Below are positions 8,800-17,260 of a stretch of DNA of 46,165 bases, one piece after another. The DNA lies in the NCBI GenBank assembly GCA_944326635.1, contig CALVEU010000004.1, forward strand, positions 1 through 46,165, read 5' to 3'. The notes beneath the pieces were generated by a model. It was not told where the DNA came from. It searched no databases and saw nothing but the letters and a program-made list of their open reading frames with translations. The DNA is from Candidatus Gastranaerophilales bacterium (GTDB lineage: Bacteria; Cyanobacteriota; Vampirovibrionia; Gastranaerophilales; Gastranaerophilaceae). A program made the position numbers and the translations under genes. Within the stretch, counting starts at the first letter, position 1; every line of letters starts with the position of its first letter.

Positions 8800-10338
8800 A
8801 TGGAAAATACATTAGATAGAAATAAAAATATTAATCCTTGGATAGTTATGATTCCTGTAATGCTTTCAGTATTTATGTTTGCTTTAGACGAAACTATTTC
8901 AAACGTTGCCTTGCCATACATGGCTGGAAGTTTTTCGATTAGTCATAACGAGTCCACTTGGATTATTACAAGTTACTTAGTTGCAAGCGGTGTTATAATT
9001 CCGGCAGTTGATTTTTTCTCAAAACTGTTTGGAAGAAAAACTTATTTTTTGATTAGTGTCACAATTTTCACTGTTGCTTCAGTTCTTTGCGGATTATCTA
9101 CATCAATGACAATGATTTTATTTGCAAGAATTCTGCAAGGTATAGGCGGTGGTGGGATAATGCCAATATCGCAAGCTATCATTTTTGAAATATTTCCAAA
9201 AGAAAAAAGAGCTGCAGCTATGGCTGTATTTGGACTTGGGGTTGTTATGGCTCCGATTATGGGTCCGGCACTTGGCGGTTGGCTTACTGAAACTTGGTCT
9301 TGGCCTTTCATTTATTTTATAAATGTTCCTTTTGGAATTATTGCATTTCACTTAATCAAACAATTAGTATTTGATCCGGAATATGCAAAAAAACAAAAGA
9401 ATGTCACAATGGATTATTCGGGATTTTTCTTTTTATGTGTATGGCTTTTAACATTACAAATCGTACTTGATAAAGGGAATGATGCAGACTGGTTTGGGGC
9501 AGCATGGATTTGCAAAACATTTGCAATTTCAATGATGGCGATGGTTGCATTTTTCACTATCCAAGTTAAAAAGAAAAAACCATTAATTGATTTATCCATT
9601 TTGAAAGACGGGAACTTCTTTTTCGGAACAATAGTTTTAATGGTACTAATGGGTGTAATGATGGCATCTGCAGCAATATTACCATCAATGTTACAGCAAT
9701 TAATGGGATACACATCATTCTTAAGCGGTTTATCAATGGTCCCAAGAGGTGCAGGTTGTCTTATTGCAACAGTAGTATGCGGTGTTCTAACCCCTAAAAT
9801 AGGAACAAAACCATTAATTATTACAGGGCTAATTATTCTTGGCATAGGCGGATTAATGTTTGGAGAAATAAATACAAACATAGCACTTGTAGATATTGCA
9901 TTACCTAATATGGTATTCGGACTTGGTATGATTATGGCAATGGTACCAATGATGAATTTGTCTTGCAGTACATTGACAAATGAACAGCAAACTAATGCTG
10001 CAGGGGTGCAAAATCTATTAAAAAACACAGGTGCTGCAATTGGGACTTCTGTTGCTACAACAATGATTTCAAGATTTTCTCAAGTGCATCAAATGATGAT
10101 GGTAGGACATCTAAATTTCTCTAGCAATGCATATACAGCAAAAATAAATTCATTAGCTGCAAGTTTCGCCGCTAATACTGATTTAGCAACCGCTACTCAT
10201 ATGGCAGGTATGCAAATTTATAATCAGCTTTTGCAACAATCTAGCCTTTGGGGATATGTTGAAACTTTCAGATATTTTGGACTTGCAGCATTTATCATAA
10301 TCCCGCTTGTACTAATTATAAGACAAAAGGCTAATTAA
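8800..10338 (+). CDS. DHA2-family (EmrB/QacA-type) MFS efflux transporter
   Basis: This is a predicted proton-driven drug or metabolite exporter in the inner membrane. Its length (512 aa) and about 14 hydrophobic segments match the 14-helix DHA2 group. Motif D1-like LDETISNVALPYMAG is in helix 1, a motif-A-type sequence DFFSKLFGRKT lies between helices 2 and 3, RILQGIGGGGIMP is in helix 4, and the antiporter motif C (GLGVVMAPIMGPALGGWL) is in helix 5. The GAGG site lies 5 nt before the ATG. No EmrA-like membrane-fusion or outer-membrane partner is next to it. It probably forms its own transcription unit, controlled through the palindrome at 8763-8780. Confidence 0.9.
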   Translation: MENTLDRNKNINPWIVMIPVMLSVFMFALDETISNVALPYMAGSFSISHNESTWIITSYLVASGVIIPAVDFFSKLFGRKTYFLISVTIFTVASVLCGLSTSMTMILFARILQGIGGGGIMPISQAIIFEIFPKEKRAAAMAVFGLGVVMAPIMGPALGGWLTETWSWPFIYFINVPFGIIAFHLIKQLVFDPEYAKKQKNVTMDYSGFFFLCVWLLTLQIVLDKGNDADWFGAAWICKTFAISMMAMVAFFTIQVKKKKPLIDLSILKDGNFFFGTIVLMVLMGVMMASAAILPSMLQQLMGYTSFLSGLSMVPRGAGCLIATVVCGVLTPKIGTKPLIITGLIILGIGGLMFGEINTNIALVDIALPNMVFGLGMIMAMVPMMNLSCSTLTNEQQTNAAGVQNLLKNTGAAIGTSVATTMISRFSQVHQMMMVGHLNFSSNAYTAKINSLAASFAANTDLATATHMAGMQIYNQLLQQSSLWGYVETFRYFGLAAFIIIPLVLIIRQKAN

Positions 10339-10415
10339 AATTATTGACCTCAATAGCCTTAATATAGAATGTAATCCTTCCTTTTAAAAGATAAATTGTA
10401 TAAAAAGGAGGGATT

Positions 10416-10721
10416 ATGTTTTATAACGTACTAAAAGCAAAAGATATTATTGATATCGATCACGAAAAATTTGAACACAAAAAATTACTAGAAAAAGATA
10501 ATAGTAGTTTAACAATCATAGGTCTAAAAAAAGATGAAATAATAGACACCCACACATCAGAATCTGATGCAGCTGTATATGTAATAGATGGAGAAATCGA
10601 ATTACATTTTGATGCTGAAAAATTTAAACTTGATAAAGGCGAAATTTTAATGTTTAAAAAAGACAAAGAACACAAAGTATTAGCCCTTAAAGACAGCAAA
10701 TTTTTCTTAATTAAAATATAA
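10416..10721 (+). CDS. Small cupin-domain protein
   Basis: This is a single-domain cupin of 101 residues. The motif-1 region is DTHTSESDAAVYVIDGEIELHF and the motif-2 region KLDKGEILMFKKDKEHKVLAL. Putative metal ligands are H and E in the first motif and the final H in the second, although the set is incomplete compared with catalytic cupins, so a sensing or binding role is possible. A very strong AAGGAGG site lies before the ATG. It follows the transporter by 77 nt on the same strand but has room for its own promoter. Confidence 0.75.
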   Translation: MFYNVLKAKDIIDIDHEKFEHKKLLEKDNSSLTIIGLKKDEIIDTHTSESDAAVYVIDGEIELHFDAEKFKLDKGEILMFKKDKEHKVLALKDSKFFLIKI

Positions 10722-10748
10722 AATTTTTTGGAAATTAAACATAAGAAC

Positions 10749-10780
10749 AAATAGGTCGAATATAAAAATTCGACCTATTT
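10749..10780. terminator. Bidirectional terminator
   Basis: A perfect 13-bp stem (AAATAGGTCGAAT) sits between the converging cupin and PH-domain genes and overlaps the stop codon of the latter (10775-10777). T-rich flanks lie on both sides. Confidence 0.8.
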
Positions 10781-11281
10781 TATTTGATTTTTTATAACAT
10801 CATAAACTTTGTTAATATTACTAATTCCTGCTAATCTATAACGTTTTTTATCATCATCAATTAATATTTCAGTACTATAACCGTATTTGTATAATCGTAA
10901 ATTATTTATATTTTTATATTGAATATTAAATTCTGAAAATATATTTTTTAATATTTTTATTGAAGACAATTTAATAACTCTTTGATTCGTCAAGCAATAA
11001 TTTATAGAAAGTACAATTACACTAAAAAGCCAAAGCAATAAAATTAACAATCCTATAACAAATACAAAAATAAAATTTAATAATGAATAAATCTGATAAA
11101 AATAATAAGTTATTAGTATTAAAATAATAGGAAAAACATAAATTAGAGAATGAGAATGAATATTTAATATTACTTTTTCCATCGGATAATTTAATCTAAT
11201 ATAATTATAAATAAATTTTTTATTGTATCTGATATAAAAAATTTCACAAAATATAATCAAAAAAGCAAAGAAAACAAACAT
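10775..11281 (-). CDS. Membrane protein with bacterial PH-like domain
   Basis: It has a hydrophobic segment at the N-terminus, two more strong transmembrane segments (about residues 48-92), then a cytoplasmic C-terminal domain. The latter's pattern (YCLTNQRVIKLSS, then YKNINNLRLYKYGYSTEILI, then YRLAGISN, then VYDVIKNQI) fits the bPH/YdbT-type PH fold. Such proteins are common but functionally unassigned. AGGA lies 7 nt before the ATG. It is the first gene after tRNA-Glu on the same strand and could be read through from the tRNA promoter. Confidence 0.6.
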   Translation of the reverse strand: MFVFFAFLIIFCEIFYIRYNKKFIYNYIRLNYPMEKVILNIHSHSLIYVFPIILILITYYFYQIYSLLNFIFVFVIGLLILLLWLFSVIVLSINYCLTNQRVIKLSSIKILKNIFSEFNIQYKNINNLRLYKYGYSTEILIDDDKKRYRLAGISNINKVYDVIKNQIK

Positions 11282-11306
11282 AAATATTCCTAAATTATCT
11301 TAGAAT

Positions 11307-11378
11307 CGGCGGCAACGGGAATTGAACCCGTGTCAACAGAATGAGAATCTGCTATCCTAACCTCTAGACGATGCCGCT
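11307..11378 (-). tRNA. tRNA-Glu (anticodon CUC)
   Basis: Read on the minus strand it forms a full cloverleaf. The anticodon loop TTCTCAT has anticodon CTC at 11345-11343. The T-arm is ACGGG-TTCAATT-CCCGT, and the discriminator is G as in E. coli tRNA-Glu. The acceptor pairs at six of seven positions: the first pair would be A1-C72. CCA is not encoded. It reads GAG codons. Confidence 0.88.
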
Positions 11379-11389
11379 ATTGCAAATTT

Positions 11390-11418
11390 ATATTAGCACT
11401 AAGATTTTATTTGTTCAA
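11390..11418 (-). promoter_or_regulatory. Promoter of tRNA-Glu
   Basis: On the minus strand, TTGAAC (11418-11413), a 17-nt spacer and TAATAT (11395-11390) with a preceding TGC extended element lie 11 nt upstream of the tRNA 5' end. Confidence 0.65.
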
Positions 11419-11449
11419 TAAAAAGTTTTTCAACTCATCATTCTAAAAA

Positions 11450-12247
11450 TTATTTAATTTGTTCATTATCAACAAGCATCGTATAAATTAAATCATTTTT
11501 ATCATCTACTTCTATCAATTTATAATATTTGTTATTAGAAAAATTCTTTGTGACAATATGATAAATATTTCCATCTTTTAATTCTTTATTTTCATGATAA
11601 TGCCCTGATACAACACCTATGACGTTGTCATGTTTTGACAATATTTTTTCATATTCATCTTTTTTATAAAGATTATGACTTTTAGTTTCATTCAAAAGCA
11701 AAGGGAAATGCTGCAAGATAACGACCTTTTTATTTTTATATTTTGAAAGCATTTTATCAAGCCAAATTAATTCAGCTTCCCTATAATAACCACAAGAACC
11801 TGGGATTACTTCTTTTACTCCATTCATTGCTACAAACACAATATTGCCTTTTTTGAAAACATAATTCGGATCTGAGCAGTGATAATGTCCCAAGTTTTTC
11901 TTAACAGTACGCATATAATAATCTTTTGACATACCCTTAGATTTATACAAATCATGATTTCCCATTACAACATATGTCTTTATTTTTTATTGTTTTAAAA
12001 TACTCAAAAAAGTTTCTAAATCATCAGGATTAGCATTATTAATATTGTCCCCTGTAAAAACAATAAAATTCACATCACTGTATTTGTCATTTACGTCAGA
12101 AATAAAATTTTTCAAATACTGCGAATTATCTTTAGTTAAATGAACATCTGTAGCCTGAATAAATTTAATATTCTGAGCATAACTTCCATTACAAAAAATC
12201 AAAAGTCCTAAAATCAAATAAAAAATTTTTTTCATAATCCTCACCAT
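11450..12247 (-). pseudogene. Metallophosphoesterase interrupted by an in-frame TAA
   Basis: The gene reads as one continuous calcineurin-like phosphoesterase except for a TAA codon at 11989-11987. The part before it has a signal peptide (MKKIFYLILGLLIFCNGSYAQ) and motifs ATDVHL and FTGDNINN. The part after it, in the same frame, begins KIKTYVVMGNHD and holds QHFP and SGHYHE. All five metal-binding motifs of the family survive, split two and three by the stop. It is related to the intact gene at 23975-24961. Because no frameshift is involved, a single recent nonsense change is the simplest explanation. The start may be the ATG at 12247 or, more likely, that at 12235. Neither fragment is expected to be active alone. 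Confidence 0.8.
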
Positions 12248-12253
12248 AAAATT

Positions 12254-12297
12254 AAATTGTCAGCTTAATGCATTTACTGACATCAAACTGACAATTT
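12254..12297 (-). terminator. Long-loop hairpin after the secreted orphan
   Basis: AAATTGTCAG and CTGACAATTT pair across a 24-nt loop. The hairpin overlaps the stop of the 12296-13009 gene and lies between it and the broken phosphoesterase. With no clear U-run it is only a possible terminator. Confidence 0.35.
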
Positions 12298-13009
12298 ACT
12301 CACATTGTTTTTCTATCGCCAAATCATCACATAAAATTATCGTAATTTCTTCACCTGCTTTTGCGTGGTATTTAAGCCCTGGAGTAACTAACCCCGTAAT
12401 CAAACCAACAGTTGTACCGACAGGAATACCGATTGCATAACCTACGCCCAATTTTGCAGGATTTGGAATAAAGGCGAACCCCGTACCGGCACCTGCACCG
12501 ACTATACCTAAACCGAGTGTGTAAGCTGTTAATTTCCCTGCTGTATGCCAAGGGCCTTCTTTTAGAGAAGAATCTTTTGTCAAAGGTTTTGCAGACATTT
12601 GAATTGCACTACCGTCAGGTAATAACAAACATTCAAAGTTCAAATAAACACGAGCGTTCTTATTCGGGATTCTTTGCTTTTCAATTCTAATTACTGTCCC
12701 TACAACTTTTGAACCTGCAGGGATTAACAAAGTCCCTTCCTGAGTATATATCGCTCCTGGGACAGAAAAATTAACTCTATCACCTGCTTTTGCACATTCA
12801 GACCAAAATTTACAATCAAATGCAACTTTGAAAGCATTTCCCTTACAAATTATATTTCTTAAATTAGTAATCGTAACATTATTACTTAATGCCCCTTTTT
12901 CACAGAACATATGTTCTCTGCCCAATACTTGCTCATCACAAGCACAATCTTGAGCTTGAGCTGATATTCCAACAATCATTAAAAAAAATATAATAAACAA
13001 TTTTTTCAT
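12296..13009 (-). CDS. Secreted or periplasmic hypothetical protein
   Basis: The start is set at 13009 because it gives a clean signal peptide (MKKLFIIFFLMIVGISAQAQ); an upstream in-frame start at 13063 adds 18 residues that spoil it. The mature protein has several cysteines near its N-terminus (CACDEQ, CEKG, IICKG, FDCKFWSEC), a beta-rich middle (LIPAGSKVVGTVIRIEKQ) and a glycine-rich hydrophobic stretch (about residues 155-205) that could insert in a membrane. The middle is loosely reminiscent of VirB10/TrbI-type beta domains, but I would not assign that. No strong ribosome site is visible. Function unknown. Confidence 0.6.
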   Translation of the reverse strand: MKKLFIIFFLMIVGISAQAQDCACDEQVLGREHMFCEKGALSNNVTITNLRNIICKGNAFKVAFDCKFWSECAKAGDRVNFSVPGAIYTQEGTLLIPAGSKVVGTVIRIEKQRIPNKNARVYLNFECLLLPDGSAIQMSAKPLTKDSSLKEGPWHTAGKLTAYTLGLGIVGAGAGTGFAFIPNPAKLGVGYAIGIPVGTTVGLITGLVTPGLKYHAKAGEEITIILCDDLAIEKQCE

Positions 13010-13144
13010 CACAAATCTATAATCAAACAGTCCACAATAAAAAGCTATTAGCTGATTAGGCAATTAATTAAATAAAAAAAGATATTACAAAACGGTGATG
13101 ACAGAAATATTTATTCAGAAAAAAATCTGTTAAAAGGAGGTACT

Positions 13145-14110
13145 ATGACAAAACCAAATCTTGACAAAACAGTACAAAAATTTATTGATTACATTGAATC
13201 CAAAAATTCAAAACCCTTAAATGAGATTACCCCTGATGAAGCAAGAGAATTTTTAAGTGAATTACAAAAAGAATTCTATGCTCCAATCAATGCTAATACA
13301 GAAGATATAACAATATTCAGTCCATCTGCAGGTGATATTAATGTAAGAATAGTAAGACCTGAAGACTGTTTAAACGAGAAATTACCTGTAATAATCTATT
13401 GCCATGGCGGCGGCTGGGTAATGGGTGACGCTGATGTGTATGATATGACTATCAAAAAAATTGCGAACTACACAAAATCAGCCTTAGCATTTGTAAACTA
13501 CCCTCGTTCTCCTGAATTCAAATACCCTGATGCATTAAACCAAATATATGCGACAATAAAATATTTTGCAGAATATGGAAGCGATCACAACATTAATACA
13601 AATAAAATTGCAATAGCAGGTGATAGTGCAGGCGGTAACTTAGCAATTGCAGCAGCTATAAAAACGAAATTTGAAAACGGCCCAAAACTAATTTTTCAAG
13701 CACTAATTTATCCTGTAGCTGATACGGAAATGAATACAGAATCTTACAAAGAATTCAAAGACGGACCATGGCTTACTAAAAAATCAATGGAATACTTCTT
13801 TAACTGCTACAAACCTAAAAAAGAAATTAAAGAAAATGATATGTTTATATCTCCATTAAAAGCAGAATTACAAGATTTGGAAGACCTTCCTCCAACCCTT
13901 ATCATTACTGCAGAAAATGATGTTCTGAGAGATGAAGGAGAAGCTCTTGCAAGAAAACTTATAGAAGCAAATGTCGATACAGCCTGCGTAAGAATTAACA
14001 ACACAATTCATGATTTTATGCTGCTTAACGCTTTAAAAGAAAGCAAAGCAACAAAAGCAGGATATAAAATTCTTTGCAGATTTTTAGGACACGCTTTAAA
14101 TAACAATTAA
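13145..14110 (+). CDS. Alpha/beta hydrolase, HSL (acetyl-esterase-like) family
   Basis: This is a cytoplasmic carboxylesterase of the hormone-sensitive-lipase group. The oxyanion motif HGGGW starts at H87. The nucleophile elbow GDSAGG gives S161. The acid is D259 (ENDVLRDEGE) and the base H289 (IHDFM). The 321-aa length is typical of Aes-like enzymes, which prefer short acyl esters; the actual substrate is unknown. An excellent AAAAGGAGG site precedes the ATG. It runs tail to tail with the alcohol dehydrogenase gene, their stop codons overlapping at 14107-14110. Confidence 0.88.
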   Translation: MTKPNLDKTVQKFIDYIESKNSKPLNEITPDEAREFLSELQKEFYAPINANTEDITIFSPSAGDINVRIVRPEDCLNEKLPVIIYCHGGGWVMGDADVYDMTIKKIANYTKSALAFVNYPRSPEFKYPDALNQIYATIKYFAEYGSDHNINTNKIAIAGDSAGGNLAIAAAIKTKFENGPKLIFQALIYPVADTEMNTESYKEFKDGPWLTKKSMEYFFNCYKPKKEIKENDMFISPLKAELQDLEDLPPTLIITAENDVLRDEGEALARKLIEANVDTACVRINNTIHDFMLLNALKESKATKAGYKILCRFLGHALNNN

Positions 14111-15135
14111 TATTCAATTGCTATTTTTAAACAATTATCAGATTTTTTCTCAAAAAACTCATAAGCATCTTTTATGTTTTCAAACGCAAATCGATGAGTA
14201 ATTAAAAAATCTGTAGATATTTTTCCTTCAGAAATATATCTGACTAAGTCCTTGCAATGAGCAGCATCGACACCACCTGTTTTAAAAATCAAATTTTTTC
14301 CGTACATTTCAGGTAAGGGAAGAATTTGATTTTTTTCATACATAGCAACAAGAGCAACAATAGCATTTGGTCTTGCAATTTTATAAGCCATTTCAAAAGT
14401 ATTTTCACCACCTGCAGCCTCTATCACAGAATCAGCACCGTAATTTGTGATACTTTTAATAACTTTTTCAACATCTGAATTATTAGGGTTAATTGTTAAA
14501 TCTGAAAAACCTAATTTTTTAGAAAGCTCAAGTCTTTTTTCATCAATATCAATTCCAATGACTTTATCTGCACCCATAAATTTTGCACACTGCATTGAAC
14601 AAAGCCCGACAGGTCCTGCTCCAAGCACAGCAACTGTATCACCCTGCTGAATTTCACAAATTTCAGCACCCCAATAACCGCTTGATAAAATATCTCCAAC
14701 AAATAATGCGTTTTCATAACTCACATTATCAGGTAATTTTGTAAGTCCGTTATCAGCAAAAGGGACCCTCACATATTCCGCTTGGCAACCATCAATTTTA
14801 CAACCTAATTTCCAACCGCCATTTATACAATTATTCACAAAACCTTTTTTACAAAATTCACATTCCCCACAAAAAGTTTCACAATTTACAGATACCCTAT
14901 CACCTTTTACAAAGTTTTTAACACCACTACCAACTTCTATAACTTCACCTACAAATTCATGTCCAAGCACAACTCCATTTTCTGCCAAAGGTACAAAACC
15001 ATGAATTATATGTAAATCACTCGTGCAAATCGAAGAGAAAGTAACTTTTATAACTGCGTCTGTTGCATTCTTAATTACAGGCATTGGTCTTTCGACCATT
15101 TGAATTTTTCCATTTTCACAAATTAAAGCTTTCAT
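14107..15135 (-). CDS. Zinc-dependent alcohol dehydrogenase (MDR family)
   Basis: This is a medium-chain dehydrogenase that oxidises or reduces an alcohol, polyol or aldehyde with NAD(P). It has a catalytic zinc region with C37 and GHEFVGEVIEVG, a structural-zinc loop CETFCGECEFCKKGFVNNC and a Rossmann motif GAGPVGLC. An acidic residue follows the second beta strand (VIGIDID), which favours NAD(H). The GHE motif and the four-cysteine lobe resemble the threonine/sorbitol/butanediol dehydrogenase subgroup. The substrate cannot be decided. Its neighbours give no pathway. Confidence 0.85.
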   Translation of the reverse strand: MKALICENGKIQMVERPMPVIKNATDAVIKVTFSSICTSDLHIIHGFVPLAENGVVLGHEFVGEVIEVGSGVKNFVKGDRVSVNCETFCGECEFCKKGFVNNCINGGWKLGCKIDGCQAEYVRVPFADNGLTKLPDNVSYENALFVGDILSSGYWGAEICEIQQGDTVAVLGAGPVGLCSMQCAKFMGADKVIGIDIDEKRLELSKKLGFSDLTINPNNSDVEKVIKSITNYGADSVIEAAGGENTFEMAYKIARPNAIVALVAMYEKNQILPLPEMYGKNLIFKTGGVDAAHCKDLVRYISEGKISTDFLITHRFAFENIKDAYEFFEKKSDNCLKIAIEY

Positions 15136-15151
15136 AAAAAAAGTTTAGCAT

Positions 15152-15180
15152 AAAAAACTCCGAAAAAATCGGAGTTTTTT
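15152..15180 (-). terminator. Terminator after the YvlD-like gene
   Basis: AAAAAACTCCGA pairs with TCGGAGTTTTTT around a short A loop. It lies 29 nt beyond the 15209 stop and before the alcohol dehydrogenase start, so the two genes are separate units. Confidence 0.8.
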
Positions 15181-15208
15181 ATTAGGATTAGAAATAAAAA
15201 AAAGACTT

Positions 15209-15556
15209 TTAATCAGCTTTATCAATCGTTACCATATTAATAATTAACCCTAAAAAAGCCAAAATGACCGACCCAATAAATGCACTTAAAAAGCCTTCCA
15301 CTTCAACCCCAGGAGCAAGATAACCCGCCAACATTAACAACAAAGCATTAATAACTAAAGTAAATATCCCTAATGTCAAAATATTTATTGGCAAAGTTAT
15401 AAAGACAATTAAAGGTCTTATGAAAATATTTATAAGAGCAATAATCACTGTCACAAGCATTGCACTTTGAAAATTTTCAACATCAATGCCAGGGACTAAC
15501 CAAGCTACAAAAATAATGGCTAATGCAAATAATATCCAACGAACAAGTAAAACCAT
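15209..15556 (-). CDS. YvlD-like (phage holin family 4) membrane protein
   Basis: This 115-aa protein has four closely spaced hydrophobic helices. The repeated WLVPGIDVENFQSAMLV and YLAPGVEVEGFLSAFIG segments are the hallmark of the YvlD/mycobacteriophage-holin-4 family. Most chromosomal members are not lysis proteins; some are linked to envelope stress. There are no phage genes nearby, so a prophage origin is unlikely. AAAGGGAAAA lies before the ATG. It is divergent from the 15701 gene. Confidence 0.8.
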   Translation of the reverse strand: MVLLVRWILFALAIIFVAWLVPGIDVENFQSAMLVTVIIALINIFIRPLIVFITLPINILTLGIFTLVINALLLMLAGYLAPGVEVEGFLSAFIGSVILAFLGLIINMVTIDKAD

Positions 15557-15633
15557 AAATTTTCCCTTTCTTTATTTTCAATTTTAAATTTTTATTTTTT
15601 TATTTTCATTAGACTAAAGCATTATTAAATATC

Positions 15634-15662
15634 TTGCTAATACTATACTTTGTATGTATAAT
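15634..15662 (+). promoter_or_regulatory. Promoter for the 130-aa anchored protein
   Basis: TTGCTA (15634-15639), a 17-nt spacer and a perfect TATAAT (15657-15662) lie 38 nt before the ATG at 15701. Confidence 0.6.
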
Positions 15663-15700
15663 TAATTTTGAAAATAATATTAATTAGAAAAGAGGATTTT

Positions 15701-16093
15701 ATGAAAGAAAATATTTTAATTGCTCTTGCAATTTTAATCCTTGCTACAATGTGGATACAAATTGCAAACACGAATACAAAAAACAGATATGATGTTGTAA
15801 CAGGAAGCAATATGATAACAATCCTAGTTGATAAAAAAACAGGTGAAACTTGGAGAAATTGTGTTTGTGGAGAAAAATCAAACGTACCTGGTTGCTGGGA
15901 AAAAATGGTTACAATAAACCCTGAATCTTTCAACAAACCTCAAGGAGAAGTAAAAGCATTAAAAAAAATGGATAAACTTATAAAAAAACAAGAAAAATTA
16001 CAAAAAGAATTAGACAAAACTAAACAACAAGCTCCTGAGCAAAAACAAGACAATCAACAAAATCAAAATGAACCAATCAGAATTGGTGGTTAA
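15701..16093 (+). CDS. Membrane-anchored hypothetical protein, Lys/Gln-rich tail
   Basis: It is 130 residues long. An N-terminal transmembrane anchor (NILIALAILILATMWIQIA) is followed by a small folded part containing a paired-cysteine region (WRNCVCGEKSNVPGCW). A coiled-coil-like, K/E/Q-rich tail ends in IRIGG. The start at 15701 is chosen because AGAGGA is just upstream; an in-frame TTG at 15668 would extend it without a ribosome site. It has its own promoter and a strong terminator, so it is a single-gene unit. Function unknown. Confidence 0.65.
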   Translation: MKENILIALAILILATMWIQIANTNTKNRYDVVTGSNMITILVDKKTGETWRNCVCGEKSNVPGCWEKMVTINPESFNKPQGEVKALKKMDKLIKKQEKLQKELDKTKQQAPEQKQDNQQNQNEPIRIGG

Positions 16094-16111
16094 TAATTTT
16101 ATAAAACTTAT

Positions 16112-16147
16112 AAAAAAAGAAGCTTTATTTTTAAAGCTTCTTTTTTT
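16112..16147. terminator. Bidirectional terminator
   Basis: AAAAAAAGAAGCTTTA pairs with TAAAGCTTCTTTTTTT between the converging anchored-protein and parvulin genes. Confidence 0.85.
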
Positions 16148-16152
16148 ATTTA

Positions 16153-16500
16153 CTATTTTTTATCCAGAACTTTAATCAAATGCCACCCAAATTGTGTATA
16201 CACAGGATTTGAGACTTCCCCAACAGGAGTATTAAAAGCTACCTTTTCAAACTCTGGAACCATTTGCCCTCTGCCGAAATACCCTAAATCTCCTCCATTT
16301 CGTCCAGATGGGCAAAGAGAATAAGCTCTTGCATAATATTCAAAACTACCACCATTATCAATATCTTTTTTAATCTGCTGAGCTTCAGCAGCAGTTTTCA
16401 CAAGAATATGTTCAGCATGAACAGTTGTATATTCTTCTGCTGACACTACACCCATTAACAAAAAGACCATAATTAATAATTTACAAATGTTTTTAATCAT
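16153..16500 (-). CDS. Secreted parvulin-type peptidyl-prolyl isomerase
   Basis: It catalyses proline cis-trans isomerisation in extracytoplasmic protein folding. A signal peptide (about residues 1-20, ending VVSAEE) precedes a single rotamase domain with HAEHILV, SLCPSGRNGGDLGYFGRGQMVPEFE and the closing GWHLIKV. The active-site His, Cys, Met, Phe and His are all present. It is a minimal, single-domain form (115 aa) and lacks the SurA/PrsA chaperone arms. AGGAT precedes the ATG. It lies 35 nt after the diguanylate cyclase on the same strand and may be co-transcribed with it. Confidence 0.9.
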   Translation of the reverse strand: MIKNICKLLIMVFLLMGVVSAEEYTTVHAEHILVKTAAEAQQIKKDIDNGGSFEYYARAYSLCPSGRNGGDLGYFGRGQMVPEFEKVAFNTPVGEVSNPVYTQFGWHLIKVLDKK

Positions 16501-16535
16501 AATTTTATCCTATCTTCAATTTTAAATAACATCAA

Positions 16536-17201
16536 TTATCCTGCAGACCTAACCTTATTGCGTCCGCTATTTTTTGCCTCATACAAAGCTCTATCGGCAT
16601 CGTCAAACATTTCCCAAGGATTTTCTAAATCCGTATTAGAGCTTACTCCGATACTTACAGTTACGTTTAATTGTTCTCCACGATATACAAATTTTGAATT
16701 TTCTATAGTTTTTCTTAATCTTTCAAGAGGGATAAGAGCTTTTTCTCCTGTAGTTTCAGTCAAAATTACAGCAAATTCTTCTCCTCCATATCTAAATACA
16801 AAATCTGTTTGCCTAAAATTTTTCAAAATTTTATATGCAACCTCTTTTAATACATAATCTCCACAAGAATGTCCATATGTATCATTAAATTTTTTGAAAA
16901 AATCAATATCTATAATTGCAATACTTAAATCAGTATTATAACGTTTTGCACGCATATATTCTCTTTCAAGATTAGTTTCAAAATGTCTGCGATTAGACAA
17001 TCTTGTCAAAGAATCAGTAAAAGACATCTGCTTTGTCTGCGTATACATAAAATTAATCTTTTTGATAACTTCCATTTTATTATCATCTGGAATATCAAAT
17101 CCTTCTATTATATTTTGAATATTCTTTTGAATTTCATCTAAAACGTCAGATGGTATATCAAAATCTGAGTTTTTTATATTATCTATATTTTCCATAACCA
17201 T
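16536..17201 (-). CDS. Diguanylate cyclase (GGDEF domain)
   Basis: It makes the second messenger c-di-GMP from two GTP. The GGDEF domain (about residues 60-221) carries GGEEF at 139-143 with the metal-binding IIDIDFFKKFND before it. An RxxD inhibitory site (R130-D133) sits exactly five residues upstream of GGEEF, so product inhibition is expected. The first 60 residues are helical with no known sensor domain or membrane segment, so it is cytoplasmic. The start may be the ATG at 17201 or the one two codons later at 17195. No Shine-Dalgarno is seen and an extended -10 lies just upstream. Confidence 0.9.
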   Translation of the reverse strand: MVMENIDNIKNSDFDIPSDVLDEIQKNIQNIIEGFDIPDDNKMEVIKKINFMYTQTKQMSFTDSLTRLSNRRHFETNLEREYMRAKRYNTDLSIAIIDIDFFKKFNDTYGHSCGDYVLKEVAYKILKNFRQTDFVFRYGGEEFAVILTETTGEKALIPLERLRKTIENSKFVYRGEQLNVTVSIGVSSNTDLENPWEMFDDADRALYEAKNSGRNKVRSAG

Positions 17202-17205
17202 ATTT

Positions 17206-17214
17206 ATAATATCA
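17206..17214 (-). promoter_or_regulatory. Extended -10 promoter of the diguanylate cyclase gene
   Basis: TGATATTAT on the minus strand lies 4 nt from the first and 10 nt from the second possible ATG. It predicts a leader of almost no length. Confidence 0.4.
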
Positions 17215-17240
17215 AAAATATTGTATGCAATCCATTTTTT

Positions 17241-17249
17241 TGCTAAAAT
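17241..17249 (+). promoter_or_regulatory. Extended -10 promoter of the HD-domain gene
   Basis: TGCTAAAAT lies 11 nt before the ATG at 17261, which predicts a leader of about 5 nt. No Shine-Dalgarno could fit. Confidence 0.45.
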
Positions 17250-17260
17250 TAATGTAAATT

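Noticed and set aside
9414-10028. 204-residue minus-strand frame inside the efflux gene
   Set aside because: It is a shadow of the transporter reading frame, rich in Ile/Pro, with no ribosome site.
11966-11989. Frameshift in the metallophosphoesterase
   Set aside because: The halves are in the same frame (7 codons between the TAA and the next ATG), so it is a nonsense codon and not an indel.
15209-15556. Phage lysis gene (holin)
   Set aside because: The family is also chromosomal (YvlD); there is no endolysin or other phage gene nearby.
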